Shown here: positions 35,522-45,006 of the stretch, piece after piece
How the letters are laid out: each line of letters opens with the position of its first letter
Numbering within the stretch: the first letter of the stretch is position 1
NCBI GenBank assembly: GCA_020636045.1
Contig: JACJYP010000004.1
Location: 124,001-188,000, forward strand
Origin: Lewinellaceae bacterium
GTDB taxonomy: Bacteria > Bacteroidota > Bacteroidia > Chitinophagales > Saprospiraceae
DNA: 64,000 nucleotides
Direction: 5' to 3'
The notes under the pieces: generated by a model
Database searches by the model: none
Told to the model about the DNA's origin: nothing
The model's input: only the letters and a program-made list of their open reading frames with translations
Made by a program: the position numbers and the translations under genes

Positions 35522-37012
35522 TTATTTTTGGGTCAGTTGGTCGAGCATTTCCTGCATGCGCCTCCTTTCTTCGCGCTTTTGAACTGTCGTCGGAGGAGCG
35601 GCACGTTCGGCACAATCGGCAAGGCTGCAGCGTTCGCAAGTGACATTCACAGTAGTTCGTTGTATTGCGGGATCATCCCAGAAGCGGATCGTGCGCTTTG
35701 TACGGTCGTCGAGCAATACGCCCAGGGTAACGCTGACATTTCGCCCCACGGTCGGATACCCCGGTTTGGCAATAGCGATACAGAGATATTCTTCCCCGGA
35801 ATCGAGAAAGGCCGCGCGCTGGACGCCGGTCAGCAGGTTTGGATAAGTGGAAAGGGCTTCCCCATGCTGTTGTTTCAGGGAATTGAGCAGTGAAATCGAA
35901 AGCCAGCGGCGGCAATAGTGCTCATTGAGGCCGGATGCATGGGGTTGGTGCCGCCGGTTGAGGTGCAGTTCCTTATCGATATCGAAAGCATCGCGGTCGA
36001 GATCGTGGATGAATCGCAGGAAAAAGATCTTCTCCAGGCGGAAATCGGAGGTCAGCACATTGAAGCGCTGGAACAGCACTTCAGGGCTTGCCTGATATTT
36101 TGCCATCATATCGAGCAGCAACTGGCCGTTCCATGTCTTTTGACCGAAAAAATTCCTGATATCGCGCACCATCGCATTTCTGTTGATCAGGATGGCTACG
36201 GCAAAATAGGCGGCCTTGTAATTGTTCAAGGTTTCTTCAAATGAGTTGACGCGCAGCATATTGGACGCCAGGGGGCGCTCTTTCAGCCCCAGCACGTTAA
36301 AACCCAGTTCTTTTGCCAACTGGAATGTACGCTGTCGTTCATTGAGGCGATTATTCAGCAACAGGCGGCGTTTATGGGGATTGAAAACGGAACGCAGGCT
36401 CTGCAGTTCGGGGAAAGGTTCGAGTCCCCGAGCATCCACATGGTATCCATACTGCGATTCCAGTATTTGCGTCAGCAAAGCGGCAGGCACACCGCCGTCT
36501 ACAGGAATACTATATTGCTGAACGAAAGCATCGGCCGCTTGCTCGATCTCTTCGAAATAGTTGGCGCGCAATTCCTGGTAAGCCCGCAGCGCGGCAAAGA
36601 AAAAGTTTTCGTCGCGCAGGGAATAATTCCGGGCGATCTCCAGCAACGCAGAAATAAAGGCATTGACACGATCGGGAGCCCGGGCAATGATCTCCACGAC
36701 CTGTTGTATTTCGATCCCGAAGAGGTCGAGCGGCAACTCGTTCAAAAAATTGCTTTGCAGGAGTTCGCCCAGCGGCGCAAACTGCTGAGTCAGTTCAGGA
36801 GAGACGAGAAATTCCCCGCTGATCCCTAGCGCTTCCGCCAGGCGCCGGCGGTTTTCCGGCTGCGGATACTTCTTCCCTTTTTCTATCTCGTTGAGGTAGG
36901 AAACGGAAATACCGGTTTGCCTGCTCAATTCTTCAAAATTCCAGCCCTTCTCCTGCCGGAACTGCCGGACTTTCAAGCCCAGTATGATCTTTTGATATTG
37001 CGTCGTGGCCAT
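35522..37012 (-). CDS. XRE-family regulator with degenerate ImmA/IrrE domain (ScfR-like)
   Basis: The 496-residue product has an N-terminal helix-turn-helix (LRQEKGWNFEELSRQTGIS-like, residues 14-65), a long middle with the IrrE/ImmA fold, and a C-terminal four-cysteine patch (CERCSLADCAERAAPP) as in short-chain fatty-acyl regulators. The metallopeptidase helix, normally HELGH, reads KELGF in FQLAKELGF, so the zinc site is lost and protease activity is unlikely. It probably binds a small acyl ligand and controls transcription of metabolic genes. Target genes are not known; the DUF3109 gene 8 bases downstream is the first candidate. Confidence 0.88.
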   Translation of the reverse strand: MATTQYQKIILGLKVRQFRQEKGWNFEELSRQTGISVSYLNEIEKGKKYPQPENRRRLAEALGISGEFLVSPELTQQFAPLGELLQSNFLNELPLDLFGIEIQQVVEIIARAPDRVNAFISALLEIARNYSLRDENFFFAALRAYQELRANYFEEIEQAADAFVQQYSIPVDGGVPAALLTQILESQYGYHVDARGLEPFPELQSLRSVFNPHKRRLLLNNRLNERQRTFQLAKELGFNVLGLKERPLASNMLRVNSFEETLNNYKAAYFAVAILINRNAMVRDIRNFFGQKTWNGQLLLDMMAKYQASPEVLFQRFNVLTSDFRLEKIFFLRFIHDLDRDAFDIDKELHLNRRHQPHASGLNEHYCRRWLSISLLNSLKQQHGEALSTYPNLLTGVQRAAFLDSGEEYLCIAIAKPGYPTVGRNVSVTLGVLLDDRTKRTIRFWDDPAIQRTTVNVTCERCSLADCAERAAPPTTVQKREERRRMQEMLDQLTQK

Positions 37013-37087
37013 TACAAGAGGCGAAGGTAGTGAGAGTAGCAGACAAGTTACAGGCTTGCGGAGGGCGAGATTATTTGTTAAAACCTA

Positions 37088-37095
37088 TACTTTTG
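37088..37095 (+). promoter_or_regulatory. -7 element for tpiA
   Basis: TACTTTTG fits TAnnTTTG, 47 bases before the tpiA ATG. A TTTG at the expected distance upstream is not seen. Confidence 0.4.
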
Positions 37096-37142
37096 GCCGC
37101 TCATTACTCTTTTTCATCACACAAGTATTCACGTATCGACAC

Positions 37143-37898
37143 ATGCGCCAACAAATAGTTGCCGGAAACTGGAAAATGAACAAGACCCTCGACGAAGGGC
37201 TGGAACTGACAAAAATGATCCTCGAAAGCATCGACGCACCCCGGGGACTGGTGATTATCGCTCCGCCGCTCACGCACCTGAACGATGTAGGCAAGTTGCT
37301 GAAAGGGAAAAACGATTTCCATCTGGCGGCCCAAAACTGCCACCACGAAGAGAAAGGCGCTTATACGGGTGAAGTTTCGGTCGATATGATCGCCTCCTGC
37401 GGTGCAACATTTGTCATCATCGGCCATTCCGAGCGCCGCGAGTATTTTTCAGAAAGCAACGAAATGCTCGCAAAAAAAACAGACCTGGCGTTGGCGCGGG
37501 GGATTCGTCCTGTTTTTTGCTGCGGCGAACCGCTCGATATCAGGGAAGCGGGCAGTCACGAACAGTTCGTGGCCGATCAACTGAAAGCGGGGTTGTTCCA
37601 TTTGCCGGAATCCTCCTTCAGAAAAGTAGTCATCGCTTACGAGCCAATCTGGGCTATCGGTACTGGCCGCACGGCCAGTAGCGCGCAGGCGCAGGAGATG
37701 CACCGCGCTATCCGCGATCTGGTCGCACAACAATACGGCACAGCCGTCGCCGACGATACCACATTGCTGTACGGCGGCTCCTGCAATGCGCAAAATGCAC
37801 CGGAACTATTCTCACAGCCCGATGTGGATGGCGGGCTTATCGGCGGCGCATCGCTCAAGGCCGGCGATTTTGCCGCTATTGTAGCCGCTCTGAAATAG
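37143..37898 (+). CDS. tpiA: Triosephosphate isomerase
   Basis: This 251-residue TIM barrel interconverts dihydroxyacetone phosphate and glyceraldehyde-3-phosphate. The start MRQQIVAGNWKMNK places N9 and K11 of the active site. IIGHSERREYF carries the catalytic histidine, and VIAYEPIWAIGTG the catalytic glutamate followed by the flexible loop region. YGGSCNAQNAPEL and VDGGLIGGASL are the phosphate-binding loops. Length is normal. The start at 37143 is fixed by the conserved N-terminus; the longer open frame upstream (to 37005) has no homology-like content. The DUF2461 gene begins 24 bases later and may share the transcript. Confidence 0.97.
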   Translation: MRQQIVAGNWKMNKTLDEGLELTKMILESIDAPRGLVIIAPPLTHLNDVGKLLKGKNDFHLAAQNCHHEEKGAYTGEVSVDMIASCGATFVIIGHSERREYFSESNEMLAKKTDLALARGIRPVFCCGEPLDIREAGSHEQFVADQLKAGLFHLPESSFRKVVIAYEPIWAIGTGRTASSAQAQEMHRAIRDLVAQQYGTAVADDTTLLYGGSCNAQNAPELFSQPDVDGGLIGGASLKAGDFAAIVAALK

Positions 37899-37922
37899 AG
37901 AAACAACTACCTATATATTGCT

Positions 37923-38582
37923 ATGCTAAACAATGACTTTCTCCAGTTTTTGTATGAACTCAGTCAGAACAACAACCGCGACTGGTTCGAAAAAAACAAA
38001 AAACGCTACGAAAGCAGCGTCAAAAAGCCTTTTGAAGAGACGGTCGGCGCCGTTTTGGAACGTATCCGCAGTTTCGAACCCGGCTTCACGGCCACACCCA
38101 AGGACTGCATTTTTCGCATCTACCGCGATACGCGTTTTTCTGCCGACAAAACGCCCTACAAAACACATGTGGGCGCCGTGCTTACCAGCCAGGGTCGTAA
38201 AAACATGGATCAGCCGGGCTACTATCTGCATATCGAGTTCGGCAACCTCATGCTGGGTGGCGGCGCGTACTTTCTCGACAAAGAGCCGCTGCGCAAGGTG
38301 CGGACTGCCATTATGCAGGACCCCGGCACATTCCGCGATCTCGTCGGAAGCAAGGATTTTGTAGAAAAATTCGCTGAGATAAAGGGCGAGAAGAACAAGG
38401 TCATGCCACCGGAATTCAAGGAAGCCGTAAAAAGCGAGCCCATGCTCGCCCACAAGCAATTCTATTTTATGGCCGAGATCGATCCGGAAAATGTACTTCG
38501 TCCGGATTTTCCCGATTTCGCCGCTTCATACTTTAAGGCCGGCAAGCCGCTGAACGACTTTTTCAGGGCGGCTATCGGGTGA
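37923..38582 (+). CDS. DUF2461 (TIGR02453) family protein
   Basis: The 219-residue product has the DUF2461 pattern: FLYELSQNNNRDWFEKNKKRYE near the start, CIFRIYRDTRFSADKTPYKTH in the middle, and YYLHIEFGNLMLGGGAY. The C-terminus reads FYFMAEIDPENVLRPDF. The family is widespread and its function unknown. No signal peptide is visible, so it should be cytoplasmic. It follows tpiA by 24 bases; a bidirectional hairpin terminator follows it. Confidence 0.92.
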   Translation: MLNNDFLQFLYELSQNNNRDWFEKNKKRYESSVKKPFEETVGAVLERIRSFEPGFTATPKDCIFRIYRDTRFSADKTPYKTHVGAVLTSQGRKNMDQPGYYLHIEFGNLMLGGGAYFLDKEPLRKVRTAIMQDPGTFRDLVGSKDFVEKFAEIKGEKNKVMPPEFKEAVKSEPMLAHKQFYFMAEIDPENVLRPDFPDFAASYFKAGKPLNDFFRAAIG

Positions 38583-38599
38583 TATCTGGTAACATTTTG

Positions 38600-38636
38600 G
38601 AGGCCGTCTCATAAGTTTCATTTATGAGACGGCCTC
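38600..38636. terminator. Bidirectional hairpin terminator
   Basis: Arms 38600-38614 and 38622-38636 are perfect 15-base complements around a 7-base loop. TTT follows on the plus side and AAAAT precedes on the minus side. It lies between the convergent ends of the DUF2461 gene and the HerA-like gene and can serve both. Confidence 0.8.
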
Positions 38637-38644
38637 TTTCAAAT

Positions 38645-40195
38645 TCAGAACCAACTCGACTTTCGCTTGCTGCGACTGCTGCCGCCGAGCCCCAGTACTC
38701 CGAGCAGGCCGCGGGTGAGTTCCCGCGCCACGGTGCGGCCGATCTGACGGGCAAGCGGGTCCTTTGTAATGGTTTCGATCACCCCTTTTTCCTGTTTCCC
38801 TTTCCCACTTGCCGTTTTTGCCTTGGGCGCGTCTTCTTTTGCTTCGGCAATCTTGCCGTTGAGCAATTCATAGGCACTTTCGCGGTCTACATTCTGATTG
38901 TATTTGCGCGCCAGCGCCGAGCGCTCAATGATCTTGTCGATCTCCGTGGGTGTCAGTACATCCATGCGGCTTTCCGGGGCACGGATCAGCGTATGCACAA
39001 GGGGAGAGGGGATGCCTTTCTCGTTGAGCACGCTGACGATCGCCTCGCCGGTGCCGAGGTTTGTCAGCAGGTCTTCCGTGCGATAATATTCGGTGATGGG
39101 ATAGTTTTCGGCAGCCAGTTTGATGGCTTTTCGGTCTTTTGCAGTAAAAGCACGCAGGGCATGCTGTACTTTCAGGCCCAGTTGCGCCAGCACGCTTTCC
39201 GGCACATCGGCGGGGTTTTGAGTGATAAAAAATACGCCCACGCCTTTTGAGCGGATGAGTTTGACAATAGTCTCGATCTGCTGGAGCAATACCGCCGAAG
39301 CCTCCTGGAACACCAGGTGCGCTTCGTCGATGAAGATGCACAATTTGGGTTGCTCCACATCGCCCTCTTCAGGGAATGATGCGTAGATCTCCGCCAGCAT
39401 TTGCAGCATGAAGGTGCTGAACAGTTTCGGCCGGTCCTGAATATCGGTGAGGCGTACGATACTGACCACGCCGCGTCCGTTTTCATTCATACGCACGAGG
39501 TCATGCACATCGAAGGATATTTCGCCAAAGAATACCTCCGCGCCCTGCTGTTCGAGTTCCACCACTTTCCGCAAAATGGTGCCCGCAGTAGCGCTGCTGA
39601 ACTGGCCGTATTCGGCTTCGATCTCCTCCTTGCCTTCATTGCCAAGGTATTGAAGCGTTTTTTTGAAATCCTTCAGGTCGAGCAGGGGCAAATTATTGTC
39701 GTCGGCGTATTTGAACACCAGTGCCACTACCCCACCCTGTGTGTCGTTGAGCCCGAGAATTCGGCTGAACAGCACGGGGCCGAATTCGCTTACCGTCGCC
39801 CGGAGGCGGGCGCCTTTTTCACCCGAAAGGGTCAGGAATTCAATTGTATTACCCGTGGGATGCCAGGTGATGCCGATTTTCCCGCAACGCTCGGTGATCT
39901 TTGGGTGATCGGTACCGGGCACTGCAATGCCCGACAGGTCACCCTTGATATCCATCAGCAGACTGGGCACTCCGTTCGCCGACAACTGTTCCGCGATCAC
40001 CTGAAGGGTTTTGGTTTTGCCGGTACCGGTGGCGCCTGCGATCAGGCCGTGCCGATTCAAGGTGCGCAACGGCACTTTCACCTGTAGGCCTTGTATGGAC
40101 TCCGCATCGAGCATGGCGCCCCCCAGCACGATGGAAGCGCCAGAAAAACTGTACCCTTTTTCAATCTCGGAAATGAAGTTATCTTTTTTGGACAT
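38645..40195 (-). CDS. HerA-like ATPase (DUF853 / YjgR family)
   Basis: This 516-residue P-loop ATPase has Walker A AGATGTGKTKTLQ (about residues 53-65), followed by LLMDIKGDLSGIA. Walker B lies in LCIFIDEAHLVFQEAS, and the sensor-like FFITQNPADVPESVLAQLG comes later. The C-terminus is basic (SRSKRKSSWF). The family is related to HerA/FtsK-like motor ATPases. Its job is unsettled: DNA pumping and other roles have been proposed. No nuclease (NurA) is adjacent. The gene is isolated, with convergent terminator downstream. Confidence 0.92.
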   Translation of the reverse strand: MSKKDNFISEIEKGYSFSGASIVLGGAMLDAESIQGLQVKVPLRTLNRHGLIAGATGTGKTKTLQVIAEQLSANGVPSLLMDIKGDLSGIAVPGTDHPKITERCGKIGITWHPTGNTIEFLTLSGEKGARLRATVSEFGPVLFSRILGLNDTQGGVVALVFKYADDNNLPLLDLKDFKKTLQYLGNEGKEEIEAEYGQFSSATAGTILRKVVELEQQGAEVFFGEISFDVHDLVRMNENGRGVVSIVRLTDIQDRPKLFSTFMLQMLAEIYASFPEEGDVEQPKLCIFIDEAHLVFQEASAVLLQQIETIVKLIRSKGVGVFFITQNPADVPESVLAQLGLKVQHALRAFTAKDRKAIKLAAENYPITEYYRTEDLLTNLGTGEAIVSVLNEKGIPSPLVHTLIRAPESRMDVLTPTEIDKIIERSALARKYNQNVDRESAYELLNGKIAEAKEDAPKAKTASGKGKQEKGVIETITKDPLARQIGRTVARELTRGLLGVLGLGGSSRSKRKSSWF

Positions 40196-40372
40196 GATTA
40201 CCGTGTTACAGTTTGTTGAAAAGGTCCGGAATAAAAATTGCGTGAATTCCGGCCTAAATGTATGGCGATGCTACTGTATTCGGCAAATAAACAGCATTTG
40301 ATCAAAACCGGATGATGTGGTTTTGTACCTTGTGCATCAGTTGCATCATCACTTTGTCTAATATCGAAGACT

Positions 40373-40849
40373 ATGATCGCCCGAGTATTATCCAATATCG
40401 CAGTCATTATTTTCTGGCTGATCGTTTTTTGCCTAGGGGCCTTTATCAATACCAACCCCATGCGACAGGAGATCCAGAATAACTTTAACCTGGCCGATTT
40501 TTTCCTGATCATACTGGCCTGGATACCGACCAACATTGCTTTTCTGTCGATCCTGGCAGGTTTGTTGGGCGCGCTAAACAGAAGTCTGCTCGTTTCGATG
40601 GAGCAGTTACCGGAAGCGGAACAAGCCTCCAAAAAGAAAAAGAACAGGCTGCTGGGCGGCGCCGTAGCAGGTTTCATTTTTTACATGGGATTCATTGCCG
40701 TGGCCTTCGTGATCACAGACGATCCGTTTGGCAGCACTACCGAAGAGCAATACTACCGCATTGCCGGGGCCATTTCATTCATTTCTTTCGTGGCAGGTTT
40801 CAGGCCCAACCTGCTCCGCCGCATCTTTGAAAAGATACCGGGGTTTTAA
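40373..40849 (+). CDS. Small integral membrane protein, unknown function
   Basis: The 158-residue product has about four membrane helices: IAVIIFWLIVFCLGAFI, FFLIILAWIPTNIAFLSILAG, GGAVAGFIFYMGFIAVAFVI and AGAISFISFVAGF. A basic loop (KKKKNR) lies between the second and third. No catalytic or transport motif is recognised. It ends 5 bases before the convergent nadE end. The 177-base gap upstream has no clear promoter. Confidence 0.8.
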   Translation: MIARVLSNIAVIIFWLIVFCLGAFINTNPMRQEIQNNFNLADFFLIILAWIPTNIAFLSILAGLLGALNRSLLVSMEQLPEAEQASKKKKNRLLGGAVAGFIFYMGFIAVAFVITDDPFGSTTEEQYYRIAGAISFISFVAGFRPNLLRRIFEKIPGF

Positions 40850-40854
40850 ACAGA

Positions 40855-42492
40855 TCAGGAAAGGTATTTCCCGACGATCGGCATCCGGCGTCCCATGCCA
40901 AAGCCTTTGCAACTGACGCGCAGCACCGGCGCCGCCTGTTCCCGCTTGAATTCATTGATGTTCACCATGCGCAGTATTCGCGCGACGAGGGCTTCATCAA
41001 AACCCAAATCTACCAGTTTGCGCGGTCCGCAGCGGCGTTCGATATAATGAAACAGCACCTGATCAAGGATATCGTAGGGCGGCAGGCTGTCGGAATCTTT
41101 CTGGCCGGGGCGCAACTCTGCACTGGGCGGCTTCTCGATCGAATTTAATGGTATCCGCTCCCGATCCCGGTTCAGGTATCGCGCCAGTTCGTATACTTCC
41201 GTTTTGTACACGTCGCCCAGGACGGAAAGCCCGCCGCACATATCGCCGTACAAGGTTCCATATCCCACTGCCATCTCGCTTTTGTTTGTCGTGTTCAGCA
41301 GGATATGCCCGAATTTATTGCTCATGGCCATCAGCAGGGTGCCGCGCACACGCGCCTGGATATTTTCTTCCGTGACGTTGAACGGTAAACCTTCGAATTG
41401 CGATTTCAAAGAAGCCTCAAAAGCCGCATACATCGGCTGGATCGGGATGATATCGTACCGGATGCCGTTGTTTTCAGCAAGTTGGCAGGCATCGTTGACA
41501 GAATGATCGCTGCTGAACTGGCTGGGCATCAGCAATACGCGTACATGTTCCGAACCCAGTGCATCGGCAGCCAGTACTGCCGTGACCGCCGAGTCGATAC
41601 CGCCCGAAAGGCCGAGTATCGCTTTTTTGAAGCCCAGTTTCTGAAAATAATCGCGGATACCGATCACCAGCGCATCGTGGATCAGTTGTATTTTATCCTT
41701 GCTCTGTTCTTTTGTTCTTCCGCCGACGACAACAGTATTCAGATCGTATATACGCATATCCTCCTGAAAATACGGCATTTCGTCGTATACCTTGCCGTCG
41801 GGGGACATAACGATGCTGCCCCCGTCAAAGATGATATCCGTCTGCGCGCCCACATGGTTGACGTAAAACAACGGAATGCCGTAACGCTCGACATTCGAAC
41901 GCACTACGTGTATCCGCGTATTGGCCTGAGCATAATCGAATGGTGAGGCACTGATGTTTACGATCAGATCCGGCTGCTCGGGCATCATCTCATCCAGCGG
42001 ACAAATCGTGTACAGCGGATTTTCATTGCCTACGTTCCAGATATCTTCACAAACGGACAAGGCAATTTTTTTACCCTTGAAAGAAACAGTGTGGAATTCA
42101 GTAGCCGGTTCGAAGTACCTGTATTCATCAAAAATATCGTAGGTCGGCAAAAGGGCCTTGTGTTGCACGCCGATGATCTCGTCCTTGTAAAGGAAATAGG
42201 CGGAATTGTACAGGTCTTTCCCTTCGATTACGGGATTATGAGAAGGAGAGCCGACGATAATCCCGATATTCCCGCTTGCTTTCCTGAGGGCATCAACAGA
42301 AGCATAACTTCGCCGGATAAAATCATCGAACTCCAGGAAATCGCGGGGCGGGTAGCCGCAAACGGCCAGTTCGCCGAAACATATCAGATCTGCGCCTTCT
42401 TTTTCGGCGGCAGCAACAGCCTCCAGCATTTTTTTCAGGTTCCCTTCAAAATTGCCGATGTGATAGTTCAACTGGGCAAGTGCGATCTTCAT
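40855..42492 (-). CDS. nadE: Glutamine-dependent NAD+ synthase
   Basis: The 545-residue protein has two domains. The first (about 1-260) is a nitrilase-type glutaminase with E41 in CFGELAVCGYPP, a lysine in KALLPTYDIF and the cysteine in ALSVCEDIW. The second is the synthetase, with the PP-loop LGLSGGIDSAV and TTNKSEMAVGYGT. It makes NAD from nicotinic acid adenine dinucleotide with ammonia from glutamine. All catalytic residues appear present, and length is typical of the short two-domain form. Start at 42492. Confidence 0.96.
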   Translation of the reverse strand: MKIALAQLNYHIGNFEGNLKKMLEAVAAAEKEGADLICFGELAVCGYPPRDFLEFDDFIRRSYASVDALRKASGNIGIIVGSPSHNPVIEGKDLYNSAYFLYKDEIIGVQHKALLPTYDIFDEYRYFEPATEFHTVSFKGKKIALSVCEDIWNVGNENPLYTICPLDEMMPEQPDLIVNISASPFDYAQANTRIHVVRSNVERYGIPLFYVNHVGAQTDIIFDGGSIVMSPDGKVYDEMPYFQEDMRIYDLNTVVVGGRTKEQSKDKIQLIHDALVIGIRDYFQKLGFKKAILGLSGGIDSAVTAVLAADALGSEHVRVLLMPSQFSSDHSVNDACQLAENNGIRYDIIPIQPMYAAFEASLKSQFEGLPFNVTEENIQARVRGTLLMAMSNKFGHILLNTTNKSEMAVGYGTLYGDMCGGLSVLGDVYKTEVYELARYLNRDRERIPLNSIEKPPSAELRPGQKDSDSLPPYDILDQVLFHYIERRCGPRKLVDLGFDEALVARILRMVNINEFKREQAAPVLRVSCKGFGMGRRMPIVGKYLS

Positions 42493-42528
42493 ACAAAATG
42501 GTAGCGCTATTTTTAAGGCTGAGCATTG

Positions 42529-44097
42529 TTATGACGGCTCAAACTTAAGGATTTCCTTGTTGATGCTGGTTCGATGCAAACGCGCCCTCAGCCAGACAAT
42601 GATCAGGTAATAATACGTCCTGGACTTATTTCCATCTCTGTCATTTTTCAGTTTTTCCAGTCGTTCGGCAAGGTTCGTTTTTTTCAGACCCGTTGGATGC
42701 CGGAACACCAGTTCAACAGCATCCAGGATATCCTTCACAAATGCATCCAGCATTCCGGCACGTTTCAGGTTTCGTCGCAGTTTTGGGATCGGCCTGGTTT
42801 GGGTATGTTCATATACTTTCCGTTCCCACAAACAAATGGCCTCCAGCACTTTACAGGGCAAAACCACATCTGGCCTGACTTCCGAGTTCATATATGCGAC
42901 TTTCACAAACCAGTCGCTTGCATGGTCAAAATCGTCCAGGGCATAGTATATCTGACCGATCGTAAAGCGGATCGCAAGCAAGCGATTTTCCACAATTCGG
43001 TGCTGATGTTTTTCAAGGCCGGCCGCAATATTTTCTCTTTCAAAAAACAGTTTGGCTTTGAGGAATTCATTATTTAACAAGTGATACTGCATCGTTTGAT
43101 AGGCCACATTCCGATACATGATCAGCTCGCTGTTTTCTTTGTCCCATCCTGATTCCAGATTTATGAACTGGACAGGCCTGTTCATCACCAGACATTGATT
43201 CACATAGACATCCAGTTCGGCAGTGAAACGCAATTGTTCCTCATCCGCGTATTGCTTATTTTCGCTGAACAAGCGTATAACATTCTCCCTGAACTGTAAT
43301 GCTTTTTCTTCACTTGTGGTTTCGCCTTGTATCTGATCTTCCGCATTTTCATGCTTATTCAAATAAAAATAATATTCAGCTAATGCCGAGTAGGCGCCGA
43401 TTTTTGCCCTTAAAGACAGTTTTTCAATATCTCCTGCTTCAAAATCGGCATACAATTGCTCCAGGTGGTCTTTCAGAGCTACTGATATAGGCGCCGTACG
43501 ACGATTGAGGTTCTTCATTTCCCTTGCGAGGACTTCGCATTCCACAATTGCGCGTTGCCGAGCCAACAAGTCATCTTGTATGAGCAACCATTCATTATAC
43601 TCAATTACACTCGAGATTTGCCAGGCATTCAGCCGGGCTTTCCACAGGTAAAGTTCAAGTTCATATGAGGGATTATCCAACACACGTGTTATTTCAAGCC
43701 CCTTTGTAATAAGTGATTGGCATTCAGAGAACAGGTTTTTATTATAAAGAAATGCTATGTCTTGCATCAATGCATTCAGCCTGTTATAGCGGACAGCACC
43801 ATCGGGGGTAGTGCGCATGCTCTCGAGAATTTTTTCATACAGATACTTGCACAAATCGCTCACATCACCAGGTTTATTCCCGAAACCTTTTTTCAAGAGA
43901 AGAAAATCTGTTAGGTCTTCCTGCTTTCCGTTTTTCCGGATGAAGTATTGAATTGCGTTAAACAAGCGCACATAACGTTGAGCATCTTTCTTGCCGACAC
44001 CCCAAAACTTTGCGTACTTTTTAAAATCACGTTTCTGAATCCAGGTCAGTGTTCTGATCAAATTGTAAAGCCTTTGGATCGCTGGAGAAAATTTCAT
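42529..44097 (-). CDS. Large helical protein of unknown function (TPR-like)
   Basis: The 522-residue product is helical throughout and rich in Lys, Glu and Leu. Its N-terminus (LYNLIRTLTWIQKRDFKKYAKF then RYVRLFNAIQYF) resembles a widespread Bacteroidota family whose proteins usually start with a LTKSEKRYFKLF-type segment. The middle has loosely repeated helix pairs like TPRs. No catalytic motif, signal peptide or membrane helix is visible. Function is unknown. Its codons are more AT-rich than those of its neighbours, as is the flanking DNA. Confidence 0.8.
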   Translation of the reverse strand: MKFSPAIQRLYNLIRTLTWIQKRDFKKYAKFWGVGKKDAQRYVRLFNAIQYFIRKNGKQEDLTDFLLLKKGFGNKPGDVSDLCKYLYEKILESMRTTPDGAVRYNRLNALMQDIAFLYNKNLFSECQSLITKGLEITRVLDNPSYELELYLWKARLNAWQISSVIEYNEWLLIQDDLLARQRAIVECEVLAREMKNLNRRTAPISVALKDHLEQLYADFEAGDIEKLSLRAKIGAYSALAEYYFYLNKHENAEDQIQGETTSEEKALQFRENVIRLFSENKQYADEEQLRFTAELDVYVNQCLVMNRPVQFINLESGWDKENSELIMYRNVAYQTMQYHLLNNEFLKAKLFFERENIAAGLEKHQHRIVENRLLAIRFTIGQIYYALDDFDHASDWFVKVAYMNSEVRPDVVLPCKVLEAICLWERKVYEHTQTRPIPKLRRNLKRAGMLDAFVKDILDAVELVFRHPTGLKKTNLAERLEKLKNDRDGNKSRTYYYLIIVWLRARLHRTSINKEILKFEPS

Positions 44098-44123
44098 AAT
44101 ATAATATTATTAAACTTACGCTC

Positions 44124-44131
44124 CAAAAGTA
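44124..44131 (-). promoter_or_regulatory. -7 element for the 42529-44097 gene
   Basis: The minus strand reads TACTTTTG, matching TAnnTTTG, 26 bases before the start. The surrounding sequence is very AT-rich. No clean TTTG lies at 19-21 bases upstream. Confidence 0.4.
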
Positions 44132-44271
44132 GTATAACTTTCTTATAATCAGTATACAATCTATATAAAATAGATTTTTAAGATGCGAACAATTGTTAAA
44201 ATGGCTTCAAACCATGAAATTATCCATCGCATTTTTGAGCATCATAAATACACTTATTTGCTCTTTCAATC

Positions 44272-44685
44272 ATGAGTGTCGTCGAAAACAATTACCAGAC
44301 ACCCCAAACACTCAGCCCCAGATACCTTAAAATAGAATACGATCCAACAAACGATATCATCATAATAGATGACGTGGGAATCACTTCAGGTGTTGAAGTG
44401 CATTATGAGATCGATCGCGACGAAGTATGGATCAAAGTGAAGACAGGATTTGAGTTGACTATTATAGATAGTGAACCATCAAGCCTGAGTTCGCTGGCCA
44501 GCGACCTTGAAAAATGGTCCGAGAAGCGGCTTTTTGTCCAGACGGACGAGGTGATCCTGGTAGAATATGACAGCGATGCCAGAACCACCCAGACAGCGGT
44601 AACAGGATACGAGTTTGGTTCGGGTGATACGATCTATATCAAAATAGACAGAGATGAGGATACGGTCAGTATTTATCACGATTAA
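44272..44685 (+). CDS. Small acidic protein of unknown function
   Basis: The 137-residue product is strongly acidic and beta-rich (YDPTNDIIIIDDVGITSG, HYEIDRDEVWIKVKTGFELTII, IYIKIDRDEDTVSIYHD). It lacks a signal peptide and cysteines. Two similar IDRDE segments occur, one near residue 45 and one near the end, which may be a repeat. I do not recognise a family. The only neighbour on its AT-rich stretch is the divergent helical protein at 42529. Confidence 0.65.
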   Translation: MSVVENNYQTPQTLSPRYLKIEYDPTNDIIIIDDVGITSGVEVHYEIDRDEVWIKVKTGFELTIIDSEPSSLSSLASDLEKWSEKRLFVQTDEVILVEYDSDARTTQTAVTGYEFGSGDTIYIKIDRDEDTVSIYHD

Positions 44686-45006
44686 ACGAATGACCGGTAT
44701 TTTTTATTAGTTAACGGGCAGCCTGTATGCTTCATTTGCTTACATGTATCTCTTTTGTATGCATCGAAAAGCCAAATGAGCCGGGACAAATGAGTATAAT
44801 ATAAGGATCTGCCAGATTAAATTAGTCGGTTTAATTAGGGGTATTTAAACCCCAGAAAACCTACTTTTCCATCGTCGTAGTGTAACTCCACCAGGCCGGG
44901 CACTTCAAAGCCCGGCTTTATTTTTTTGGAGAAAGTCCATGGAAGGGCTATGTTGAGAAATTGCAAAAAGCGCTACTTTCACGCAACTGAACAATACTGA
45001 CCGACC
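44686..45006. other. Intergenic stretch, possible small RNA region
   Basis: This 321-base gap is AT-rich and has no convincing open frame. It holds a small GGGGT/ACCCC hairpin near 44838-44853 and then the strong terminator at 44895-44927. The terminator lies 210 bases after the preceding stop, so either the transcript has a long 3' tail or a small RNA ends here. Confidence 0.4.
44895..44927 (+). terminator. Rho-independent terminator
   Basis: GCCGGGC (44895-44901) and GCCCGGC (44910-44916) pair around an 8-base loop, followed by TTTATTTTTTT. This is a textbook intrinsic terminator on the plus strand. Confidence 0.85.
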
